This document shows, in pieces, positions 12,065-28,134 of a DNA stretch of 64,000 bases (the first letter of the stretch is position 1; each line of letters starts with the position of its first letter). The DNA is from Branchiostoma lanceolatum (taxonomy: Eukaryota; Chordata; Leptocardii; Amphioxiformes; Branchiostomatidae). A program made the translations under genes and the position numbers. The DNA lies in the NCBI RefSeq assembly GCF_035083965.1, contig NC_089726.1, positions 10,359,501 through 10,423,500 on the forward strand, given 5' to 3'. The notes beneath the pieces were generated by a model. That model was not told the DNA's origin, did not search any database, and was given only the letters and a program-made list of their open reading frames with translations.

Positions 12065-13008
12065 TTGTGGTTTGGCCACCAAGAACTACATGTTGAACAT
12101 GATGAGGGCATATCTATAAATGAAGTGAAGCAAAGGCTGAAGAACATCAACCCTAACAAAGCAATGGGCCCTGACAATATGCATCCTAGGCTTTTATATG
12201 AGCTTGCAGAGACGTTGGCAACTCCTCTTCAAATAATGTACTCTAATTCCATAAACGAAGGCAAAATCCCCAACGACTGGAAAATTGCCGACGTCACACC
12301 GCTGCACAAAAAAGGATCTAGGAATACCCCAGGAAATTACCGCCCCGTCAGTTTGACATCAGTGGTGTGTAAGGTACTAGAGAGTATTGTTCGGGATGCC
12401 ATAGTAAAACATATGCGACATAATAATCTCTTCACGACACACCAACACGGATTTATACCTGGTAGGTCAACAACCACCCAAATGCTGGAATGTATGGATA
12501 AATGGACAGAGTGGCTAGACAAAGGCCTGCCAGTAGACGCTGTCTACTTAGACTTTCGTAAGGCCTTCGATTCGGTGCCAATCCAGAGATTACTAGCAAA
12601 AGTACAAAGTTATGGAATAACGGGCAACATTCTGAAGTGGATTAAATCCTTCCTACAAGGGAGAAGACAGAGGGTACGGGTAAACGGCATAAGATCGGAC
12701 TGGGCAGCAGTAACTAGTGGCGTGCCTCAGGGAAGTGTGCTGGGTCCGGTGCTGTTCTCCTTGTTTGTTAACGATCTACCCGAGACTGTGCAAAGTGACC
12801 TAAAGCTTTTCGCGGACGATACGAAAATTTACCGTCCTGTAGCAAAGGTTAACGACTGTGCCGTCATACAGAAAGATCTACATCAACTACAAAGCTGGGC
12901 AGAAGATTGGCAGCTGAACTTTCACCCTATGAAATGTACTGTCATTAGGTTGGGAAAAGGTCACCCTGACTTTGTATACACTATGACGGACAAAGAAGCA
13001 AGTACATG
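12065..13008 (+). pseudogene. LINE reverse transcriptase, N-terminal and palm part
   Basis: The open frame contains the non-LTR RT blocks in order: NPNKAMGPDNMHPRLL (block 0/1), PLHKKGSRNTPGNYRPVSLT, HGFIPGRSTTTQML, VYLDFRKAFDSV, SGVPQGSVLGPVLFSLFVND and the catalytic FADDTKIY. The frame runs without a stop to the insertion point at 13009, beyond which it reads briefly into the LTR. The ATG at 12065 is merely the first in the truncated copy and not a genuine element start. Confidence 0.85.
13004..13008. repeat. 5-bp target site duplication of the LTR element, left copy
   Basis: ACATG at 13004-13008 is repeated exactly at 14665-14669, immediately outside the two LTRs. Five base pairs is the usual duplication made by Ty3/gypsy integrases. 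Confidence 0.85.
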
Positions 13009-13227
13009 TGTAACACGTCCTGTCTCGTCGTGGACTGTTCTTCTACCTCTTGGTAGGGTTCCAATGAATAACACCACTCCAGTATGCACTTTCTGATGGT
13101 TTATTCCTAAGCTGGACAGACGCTCTCCTAGTCTGCCAGGTAGTCTCTTGAGGTCTTACTCTTAGGCATGCGTGTTAGTCTATATGTTAATGTTGCTAAA
13201 CTAGCACACATGTTACATCTTGTTACA
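13009..13227 (-). repeat. 3' LTR of the nested element
   Basis: This 219-bp LTR matches 14446-14664 base for base by eye. It is bounded by TG...CA within the 7-bp inverted ends TGTAACA/TGTTACA, and the polypurine tract abuts it on the inner side. Confidence 0.92.
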
Positions 13228-13240
13228 TCCCCTTTTCTTT
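13228..13240 (-). other. Polypurine tract
   Basis: On the minus strand this reads AAAGAAAAGGGGA directly before the 3' LTR. It is the plus-strand primer site of LTR retroelements. Its position fixes the orientation of the element. Confidence 0.8.
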
Positions 13241-13436
13241 AGTTAAGTTCTCGGATTATACATTTCTCAACTTTTCATTTCAGATCTTATACAGTGTTAT
13301 CCATATCTTTGGCCTTAGAGTTCTTTGGCACTCTGTGTGTGCTTTAGAGTCCTTGTGTTTTCCTTGCAGTTCTCTCTGAGTTAGTTAATCAGTTGGTTAG
13401 TACTGTCCTCGAGTTAGTATTATGCTTCATGCAAAT

Positions 13437-13834
13437 CTACTCGCGTACGTAATCCTTCAGGTGGGCTGGTGGTCTCACTGTTCGACCGGATCGCGTTGTT
13501 GTTTGCTGTTCAGCGGCACCTTCTACAGTTGGCTCTGCTGCTGGTGTCGCTGTCATCGTTGTTTCAGCTGAAGTGTGGTTCTCAATCTCCATGTCGTCTG
13601 CAACTGTTGGTGTTTCTTTTGATTGTCGTAGGTGTCTTCTGTTACGACGATATTTTCCACCATCTTCTGTCTCCACTTCGTATGATCTTCCGCCAAGATC
13701 TGCTACAACTTTTCCGCGTTTCCACTGGTTTGTTCTGTGCGTGTTGGGTTCACATCGAACTGTATCTCCAACGTTTAGAGGTGGCATGTCTCTAGCTCCT
13801 CTATTGTAGTACTTCTTGCGCCGAATGGACGCCA
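13437..13834 (-). pseudogene. Integrase C-terminal/tail fragment of Ty3/gypsy pol
   Basis: The minus-strand frame encodes a basic, integrase-tail-like sequence: PPLNVGDTVRCEPNT, then KRGKVVADLGGRSYEVETEDGG, then RRNRRHLRQSKE. This matches the GPY/F-type C-terminal module that follows integrase in Ty3 elements. A Thr/Ala-rich tail ends RSGRTVRPPAHLKDYV. The integrase zinc finger and DDE core are absent. The upstream junction near 13828 is with a reverse transcriptase fragment in a different frame context. Confidence 0.75.
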
Positions 13835-14254
13835 AAGGGAAGGCGGGTGAAGCGGTACCGGCCAAACGCCGTGTTGAATGTGGTCAGCTTGGAACTCTCC
13901 TCGTCCAAACAGATCTGCCAGTATCCAGATCTCGCATCTACTACGGCAAAGTACTTCGACCCTGCGAGACGCGTGGAGATGTCCTCTAGCGTTGGGAGCT
14001 GGTAATGTTCGCGCTTGATAGCCTTGTTTAGATTCCGCGGATCTAGACATATCCTCAACTTCCCTGACTTGGGCTTCTCTACTACAACTAGTGAGTTTAC
14101 CCATTCTGTGGGTTCATCTACCTTCTGTATGACCCCTAGAGCTTCCATACGATCGAGCTCTTTCTTCAAAGGGTCCCTCAGTGATACTGGGAACTTCCTC
14201 GGCGCGTGGACTACTGGTTCTACGTTTGGGTCCACTTGAATTCTGCACTCTATC
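13829..14254 (-). pseudogene. Ty3/gypsy reverse transcriptase fragment
   Basis: The frame contains RT motifs up to the palm: ALGVIQKVDEPTEWVNSLVV, KLRICLDPRNLNKAIKREHY, LPTLEDISTRLAGSKYFAVVDA, SGYWQICLDEESSKLTTF and FTRLPFGVHSAQE. These are standard for Metaviridae-type RTs. The catalytic YxDD block, RNase H and the rest are missing. The fragment ends abruptly at a junction with integrase-tail sequence near 13828 and begins abruptly at the other integrase-tail copy near 14255. Confidence 0.85.
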
Positions 14255-14413
14255 TCTCCACTTCGTATGATCTTCCGCCAAGATCTGCTACAACTTTTCC
14301 GCGTTTCCACTGGTTTGTTCTGTGCGTGTTGGGTTCACATCGAACTGTATCTCCAACGTTTAGAGGTGGCATGTCTCTAGCTCCTCTATTGTAGTACTTC
14401 TTGCCCCGAATGG
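14255..14413 (-). repeat. Second copy of the 159-bp integrase-tail segment
   Basis: This segment repeats 13670-13828 at an offset of 585 bp with about one difference near its outer end (a G/C change at the end of 'cttcttgc'). Both copies start at the same integrase position, which points to template switching or tandem duplication inside the element rather than two independent deletions. Confidence 0.85.
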
Positions 14414-14418
14414 GGGCG

Positions 14419-14445
14419 TGGGTTCGGATCCCACTTCTGACACCA
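14419..14445 (-). other. Primer-binding site complementary to tRNA-Leu
   Basis: On the plus strand, ending at 14445, the sequence reads like the 3' end of a eukaryotic tRNA: a T-arm (GGGTTCGGATCCC), an acceptor segment and CCA. The series CGTGGGTTCG-ATCCCAC-TTCTGACA-CCA matches the 3' end of leucine tRNAs. It abuts the 5' LTR, as required for minus-strand strong-stop synthesis. The tRNA assignment is from memory of tRNA-Leu ends. Confidence 0.75.
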
Positions 14446-14664
14446 TGTAACACGTCCTGTCTCGTCGTGGACTGTTCTTCTACCTCTTGGTAGGGTTCCA
14501 ATGAATAACACCACTCCAGTATGCACTTTCTGATGGTTTATTCCTAAGCTGGACAGACGCTCTCCTAGTCTGCCAGGTAGTCTCTTGAGGTCTTACTCTT
14601 AGGCATGCGTGTTAGTCTATATGTTAATGTTGCTAAACTAGCACACATGTTACATCTTGTTACA
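14446..14664 (-). repeat. 5' LTR of the nested element
   Basis: This copy is identical by eye to 13009-13227 and has the same terminal inverted heptamers. The target duplication ACATG follows at 14665-14669. Confidence 0.92.
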
Positions 14665-14669
14665 ACATG

Positions 14670-15342
14670 TACATCTTTGAACTTCACACAGTTAGAGAAA
14701 GACCTGGGTATTATGGTAGATAAGGACCTGAACTTCAGTAATCACGTAGCTGCAATAACCAACAAAGCCAATCAAGTTGCAGGACTTATGTGGAGAACCT
14801 TTGAATTTGTTGACAAAAAAGTATTCTTACTCTTGTACAAATCTCTAATCCGCCCACACTTGGAATACGGGGCACCAGTGTGGTCACCATACTCGTGGAA
14901 ACTAGCTTTTGAGCTCGAACAGGTTCAAAAGAGGGCAACAAAACGTGTCCCTGGCCTCAGGAATATGACGTATGAGGAGAGACTTAGAGTGTTGGACTTA
15001 CCAACTCTAGTCTACAGACGTATTAGGGGAGACTTGATCAACACATACAAGTTCATCCATGGAGTGTATGACTTGGAAAGCCCTTTCGACTTGATCGAGG
15101 AAACTAGAACTAGAGGACACAGCTTACGTATAAAGAGGAAAACATCTAAATCCAACAGAAGAGCACACTTCTTCAGCGTCCGGGTGATCCCCTGGTGGAA
15201 TAGCCTACCCGAGACAGTAGTGGTTTCTCCCAGCATAAACTGTTTCAAGGAGAGGCTGGACAGGTTCATGCGGAAACACAAGGTGTACTTTGACTTCCGA
15301 GCTCTAGACAACCCCCACAAACTGGAGATGACTGTGACATAA
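14670..15342 (+). pseudogene. LINE ORF2, thumb and C-terminal part
   Basis: The frame resumes in the LINE after the LTR element and its duplicated target. It encodes LEKDLGIMVDKDLNFSNHV (the conserved post-RT segment), SLIRPHLEYGAPVWSPYSW, MTYEERLRVLDLPTL and a basic C-terminus, and stops at TAA 15340-15342. Removing 13009-14669 joins it in frame to the upstream RT part with no stop. Confidence 0.85.
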
Positions 15343-15415
15343 AAGTGAAGAGCGGCCTAAAATGGAACCAGCCGATTCCTACCTGGCCGAAGAAACTCTA
15401 CTCTACTCTACTCTA

Positions 15416-15929
15416 TAAAATTCCCATATCTTATTCTGAGACAGTGAGGCCCATCTTGGATTCAACTAGGACTAGTTAGGACTGCAGTCACGTCACAATT
15501 ACGTGAAGCCACATTTATATGTGATCAAAACAGGCTATCATGCTAACGTCAGTTCCCTTGTCACCTACGTCATACTGGATAATTACAGCGGCAATGTAGC
15601 AAGCCATAGCTGGCCAAAACAGCCCTGGGGGGTCTTGCTGGGGTAGCCTCAATAGCAGACTCCTCGATGGATAGTTTAATGACTTTAATTTTGTCTTTTT
15701 GTGTAACGCATTGTTGCTTGCCCTTATGGTAGTTCGGTTATCTAAAAAATAGGAGCTACGTGAAATGCCGTATGAAGCGGAAATTATTACAGAGTAGAGT
15801 ACAAGATCAACAAGACAAGTGTCATACGCCAAAAAGGCGTCTGGTGCAAAGGCTAAGGCAGGATGCCCCCGATCGCACTCACAAGATCCGTGCGTCACGT
15901 CCTGCATGGGCGTAGTCCACGTACTCACG
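15416..15929. other. No gene recognised between LINE and HDHD5 promoter
   Basis: The sequence has mixed composition and no conserved coding segment or RNA gene was seen. It lies between the LINE 3' tail and the CCAAT-box cluster of HDHD5. Confidence 0.4.
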
Positions 15930-16115
15930 CTCTGATTGGTCAATCTGCTGTGCACACCCCCAACTTTGAACATTCTGATTGGTCAATTTTTCGTCGGACT
16001 ACTAATTTACAATGTCCCGCAGATTAACATAAACAACCAACCATCAGTAAGTATTTTGTAGTAAGTAACCAATCAGATTTAAGAACAAATATAGCTTCTG
16101 CTTGTGATTGGTTTA
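15930..16115. promoter_or_regulatory. HDHD5: CCAAT-box cluster upstream of HDHD5
   Basis: Four CCAAT motifs occur within 180 bp, ending about 100 bp before the ATG: ATTGG at 15935-15939, 15978-15982 and 16107-16111, and CCAAT at 16069-16073. The first two lie in a repeated TCTGATTGGTCAAT string. CCAAT in the form bound by NF-Y (with flanking G/A: tGATTGGtc, accAATCAG) is typical of TATA-less housekeeping promoters. Binding is inferred. Confidence 0.6.
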
Positions 16116-16214
16116 AATTCGAGACCTGCGGGCAGACCAACCGGCGACTCGTCTTCGCAAACTCCGGCGTCCGCCTCGGCCAAGAGTTGATCACATCCTC
16201 GCCGGTGGAAAAAA

Positions 16215-23978
<7,764 letters not shown>

Positions 23979-25933
23979 CAAAGGCTTGGTATCTGATGGC
24001 TTGAAGTATTTATTTAAGAACTTCATTTGTATTCCCTAAAGTACCGCAACATATTCCAGTTTAATCAACACACTTTTAGTGTCTAGATCAGGGCTTTAGA
24101 CTTTTTTACGTCCCACTCATTGTTTGGGAGCCCATGTTGTTCATTTCTGTTGCTAAATCTGTCATTTAGAGCTTACAAAAATGCTATTTCTGGTCATGAA
24201 GTTCAGATTTACTGGACGGATAGGGTGAAAAAATATTTCGTCCCAACAAGCAAATTACCGTCTCAGGACGGGTCCTAGAGATAGCCCTGATCTAAGATAC
24301 AGCTTATCAAAACTTGTTCTGGTTGAAGAGTTAAGCGTTAGACTGGAATGAATAATCATTGATATGACATGCAAGCTGCTAAAAATCTGTGAATCTGTTA
24401 GTTCGTCAGTTAGCAGTTGCCCACTGAGGAACAAAGTGAGTCAAGCAAGAAAGTATTTTTCTGACATTTGTAAAGATCTGTAATAAGTTGTTTTGCATAT
24501 CTAAGCAATAAGATTAGCATCACACAAAGGTTATGATGCCGTCTTGCAGTTGCTGATCCTTGAAGTGCTGTACAGTATATTCTGTACATTCGCCTGCAGT
24601 TTAAAGTCAGGTTTTCTGGCTGATATATGTAAAGATCTTGTATATTCATTACCTTTAAGATGATGTACTATTATTGAAAAGATACAGAGATCAAGTAGAA
24701 AGGTGATTTTATGTTTTTGATTTAGATTGGCCAGTCGTAGATTCAGGACTCCCAAACTTGGATCAACATGAATGTAAAATATTGTAGAATGAGGTGCGTT
24801 GTTACTTGCTCTTATGTTTTTATGAAGTAGAAAAAGATGTCAAGATTTAGGCCTTGGAAAGCAATTCACAAGTGATTTTTTACCTGTCAGGTTTTTCTTT
24901 GCCAGTTTTAGATTCTATTTTGATTTAATTTATAGTATTGTAGTTTTACAAGAAACTGAAAAGATTTGGGGCCCATGCTTGATATCTATTGTCTATTGAG
25001 ATAGAAATGCATGGAAGGAGCATGAGCGCCAAATGTGGTGCTATGTTTGTATCGTTAGCCCTCTCTGTGTCGAAGGTCAATTACAATAAGTACAAAGCCT
25101 GGAAACAGTGAGGGTTAGATTTACCAACTGGAAGGGCTGCATATTTTTGCAACAAAATATGTGTAAATTTATATTACAACTTGCCAGTGGTGCTGGGCAC
25201 CTTAATGTACATCTACTGTTTTTGTCTATTGTTATTGTGTTTGCAATGTATAAAGTCATATTGCATTTTCATATTATGTATTTCAGAGCACAATCAGACG
25301 ACTAAAATACCTCATCTATCTAAGTTTAAAGGTCATATCACCTCGCTGTGAGGTGGTTTACTGGTTAGGAAAAAATATTTTATGCTTGTTATTTTGTGAA
25401 ACCTTTGGTTTGTAAGTTCGTGGAGATCAGACTTATTTAGATGTTTTTGTCCATGGATTGGTATGTGACTGGTCTGTTCAGAAGTAAAAGGTGTAGCACA
25501 AATATGTTGAGTCTGTGTGCGTTACTTTGTAGGTTTTACATAGTACTAAGTAATGTTACATGTTGATAGAAAGTTAAGAATTGCCTTTTTTCAAGGGGGA
25601 AGAAGTAATGTAGATTTTATAAGAAATTGGTTTGCTTCAGACAGCAAAATCTGTGACATAACGGGGAGGGTCTAAAGTCCCATAAGGTCCATGTAAGGTT
25701 TTAAGAATCCTTGTTGCAGAGATATTGTGACTTTTTCCGAAAAAGATTTTATCCTGTTGCTTTAGTAACGTTAACTTTTTTTGGCATATCTTATTAACCT
25801 GGATGTCTAATAACCTTCATCAACGTATCTATAATGTTAGTTGGCCTACTCTGGCAATGTATGGTCAAGTTCCTCTATTTTTTTCAGTAACCAAAGGTTA
25901 ATTAAGCAACATTACAAAATCTGTTTTGGTACA
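23979..25933. other. HDHD5 3' flank and intergenic sequence
   Basis: No conserved coding segment was recognised in about 2 kb. The sequence is AT-rich and contains one copy (25798-25825) of a short dispersed word also found at 29645-29669 and 38499-38524. No canonical AATAAA was noticed close to the HDHD5 stop, so the 3' end of that transcript is not placed. Confidence 0.4.
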
Positions 25934-25973
25934 ACCAAGGAGGTTTTATTTAGATATATAAAACCTCCTTGGT
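25934..25973. mobile_element. 40-bp inverted repeat of the AAGGAGGTT family
   Basis: The arms ACCAAGGAGGTTTTAT (25934-25949) and ATAAAACCTCCTTGGT (25958-25973) are exact reverse complements separated by 8 bp. It resembles a MITE reduced to its termini. It lies about 170 bp upstream of the FAM136A start codon, possibly within its promoter or 5' UTR. Confidence 0.65.
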
Positions 25974-26139
25974 ACAATTGTAATACAACTTGACTGCACG
26001 AGCTGCAGTGACACCGATGCCCGGTAGGTGGCACGCATTCACGGTGAAAAATCTATGTTACCTATGTGGTCTTGTTTCATCATGGTATCAATCCCTCGCC
26101 TACGCGGTCTTCAGAGGTCATTCTCCGGAGGTCATCAAG

Positions 26140-28062
26140 ATGGCGGACGCTCAGGCACGTGTGGAACAGTCGGTCAAAACTTTGGTGACAGATATCGAGC
26201 GAGACTACATCCGAAAGATGCAGGCTAAGATGTTCACATGCAGTGCAACATGCTGCGATGATAGCAGTGCAAGTATGGACGATGTGGGAAGGTGCGATCT
26301 CGTGAATAAGCTGAACCAACGTCGGGTTGGGAGGGGGGCGCCAGATCAGAATCCATCTTGATGTGATTGCATGTTGCCTAACGTTTTTCCAACCTCCTTG
26401 GTTTTTCTAAACTTTAACTATCGGGATCAGGAAGGATAAGTTATAACATGTGCTACATATAGCTTTTCTCATTTTCATAACGTAAGATAACAAAAATTTG
26501 GCCGGGAAAATGGGGTGTGTGAAGTTGTGATTATGACATAATTTAGTTTCAGTGGGTCGAGGGTGGATGACAAAGCAAACAGCGAGGAAAACTTTCCCAC
26601 AGTCATGACAGTAGTATCGAACAGTTCCATCATCTCCAAGCAGATCTACCTGTTGCAAGGCAGTATCCGAAGGGCCAAACAGTATCGAATAGGCCACCGG
26701 AGCCTGTTAGATACTGCTATAAGTTGCCTGTAACAGTGTGGTTCAAGCGCCACTTCCTGACCAGTCTGACTGGTCCGGACCTTTTAGCCTAGTCGTTCGT
26801 GGGTTCATGTACTGGCGGGCCCGGGTTCGATTCCCGGGAGCCAAGAGACTGTAGGTGTATAGTACTATAGACAGGTTTAGCCAGCCCGAGCCTTACAGTT
26901 ACATGTTCTACTCTCCTGACTGTAGGTGTATAGACAGATGTAGCCAGCCCCTGAGTCGGTCCCAACAGCTGGTCACCAACGAACTGAACGAGTTCCAGAG
27001 CCGCCTGGAGCGCTGTGCCAGGACGTGTCAGGATGAGGTGGGGCAGACTGTTTCTATCAGACTCTTCTTACTTATCATCATCATCAATATCCCCAAATAA
27101 CCCCATCAGGGGCAAAGTAGGGGGGAGTTGAGGTCCCAGGCTAGGGCGGGGAGGCCTTCAGCCTGTTATGTAAGAAATTAACGGTGGGAGCCATCACAAC
27201 CGTGCCAGGCAGGGCATTCCACTGGGGAATGGTACTGGGGAAATATGAGTGCATGGAAATATGTTGACCTACAAGGACATCCGTAACTAACTAAAATGGC
27301 ATGCACTCTTTGCATTAATTGCATTAGGCCCAATAAGATCTTCTTTAGTCAGTTAACTCCTGACTAACACCATAATCAAAATAGAGGCCTTGTAGAGTTT
27401 GTGGCTTCATATCTGAGCAAATATGGGAGGAAGAGTATTAGATTACATGTTTGAGTGTTTTTTGTTTGTTCAAGATAGCAATGTTTATGTAGCCATGATT
27501 ATAAATGACAACATGTAACTGACAGATACCCCTGCCTTCCATGGGATGTTGGAAACCAGTTGTAGTTAAAATTTAAAATCTGTTACCATCATTTCTGATG
27601 GTGATGTAAAGCCAGCAGCCCCGTGAATGAGGGAGCTTCAGGCATAAGCATCAAGTGTCGAACCTCTGCACGTAAAAGAACCCAACTTATCGAGAAGAGT
27701 AGGGGTGACCCGGTCTACCTGGCTCAATACGCACTACTAGCTGACGAAAGAAAGTAATGCTTTGTTCTCAGTTTAACTGCTTTACCTTTACTTAGTAAAG
27801 ATATGCATAAGACTATAGATATGATCAGAAACACCAATATGATGTGATATTTACTGCTTCATTTGTTTATAAACACCTGTAAGACATGATGTTTACCTGT
27901 CCACAGGTGCAAGACAAGATGAAGGCAGGGAACACAAACCAGGTGGAGCTGACAGCTATGATGGAGCAGTGCATCGGCAGGTGTGCGGACACACACCTTA
28001 GTCTTCTACCTGACATCAAGTCTCGACTAGTTAAGAATTTACAGGCAGAGATGAACCAATAG
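26140..28062 (+). CDS. FAM136A: FAM136A, mitochondrial CX3C protein, 3 exons
   Basis: FAM136A is a small conserved mitochondrial protein of poorly defined function. Exons: 26140-26291, 26926-27037 and 27907-28062 (TAG); 420 bp, 139 residues (human 138). Four CX3C pairs are visible: CSATC, CIDRC, CARTC and CIGRC, the spacing pattern expected of intermembrane-space proteins with disulphide hairpins. The segment ERDYIRKMQAKMF matches the family N-terminal helix. An in-frame ATG further upstream (25990) would add 50 non-conserved residues; 26140 is chosen because it gives the family length and N-terminus MADAQ. The start lies in an AAGATGGCGGAC context. Exon 2 has a decoy duplicate of its acceptor 71 bp upstream. 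Confidence 0.93.
26780..26845 (+). repeat. tRNA-like SINE head
   Basis: TAGCCTAGTCGT (26785-26796) fits a polymerase III A box. GGTTCGATTCC (26824-26834) is a perfect B box within a T-arm-like hairpin CCCGGGTTCGATTCCCGGG. No complete cloverleaf with a paired acceptor stem can be drawn, so this is a tRNA-derived SINE remnant rather than a tRNA gene. It is in FAM136A intron 1. Confidence 0.6.
26847..26890 (+). repeat. Partial duplicate of the FAM136A exon 2 acceptor
   Basis: GACTGTAGGTGTATAG occurs identically at 26847 and 26918, and similarity continues through 'gacag..tagccagccc'. The left copy has a 'tactatag' insertion, so splicing to it would read Arg-Cys-Ile-Val-Leu and then a stop. The right copy is the real exon start. 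Confidence 0.75.
27590..27745 (+). repeat. SINE-like repeat, second copy of the 'gcacgtaaaagaacc' type
   Basis: This FAM136A intron 2 segment shares 'ctgcacgtaaaagaaccc' and 'gagaagagtagggg' with 4500-4560. The 5' part differs. It appears to be an interspersed repeat tail. Confidence 0.5.
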
Positions 28063-28128
28063 CAAGGTCTCTTTTACCTTCAGAGTTACTGCATGCTTGT
28101 ATAATCTTTAACAATTTTCCTAACTTAG

Positions 28129-28134
28129 AATAAA
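28129..28134 (+). terminator. FAM136A: Poly(A) signal of FAM136A
   Basis: AATAAA lies 67 bp after the stop codon. A second one at 28234-28239 could be an alternative site. Confidence 0.55.

Larger units (their letters stand above)
13009..14664 (-). mobile_element. Internally deleted Ty3/gypsy LTR retrotransposon, 1656 bp
   Basis: Two LTRs of 219 bp (13009-13227 and 14446-14664), identical as far as I can read them, begin TGTAACA and end TGTTACA and are flanked by the 5-bp repeat ACATG. The element runs on the minus strand: 5' LTR at the right, primer-binding site 14445-14419, pol fragments, polypurine tract 13240-13228, then 3' LTR. No gag, protease, RNase H or integrase catalytic core is seen, so it must have moved with proteins supplied in trans. 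A 159-bp integrase C-terminal segment occurs twice (13670-13828 and 14255-14413), bracketing a reverse transcriptase fragment. Identical LTRs suggest a recent insertion. Confidence 0.92.
12065..15415 (+). mobile_element. 5'-truncated CR1/L2-like LINE, split by an LTR element
   Basis: The LINE consists of 12065-13008 and 14670-15415, separated by a nested LTR retrotransposon. The first part encodes the reverse transcriptase fingers and palm; the second encodes the thumb and C-terminal region typical of non-LTR elements (WSPYSWKLAFELEQVQKRATK, trimmed here to LELEQVQKRATK-like character). The 3' end carries a short CTCTA tandem tail (about 15396-15415), as in CR1/L2-type elements that end in microsatellites rather than poly(A). 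No endonuclease domain is present upstream, so the copy is 5'-truncated; the exact left border is uncertain (about 12065-12090). Confidence 0.85.

Noticed and set aside
13469-13809. Plus-strand open frames over the LTR element
   Set aside because: They are antisense shadows of the minus-strand integrase tail.
25990-26139. In-frame upstream ATG that would extend FAM136A by 50 residues
   Set aside because: The extension is not family-like and would make the protein too long; the 26140 start gives the expected N-terminus and length.
26780-26845. Functional tRNA gene
   Set aside because: A and B boxes are present but no acceptor, D or anticodon stems can be paired; better explained as a SINE head.
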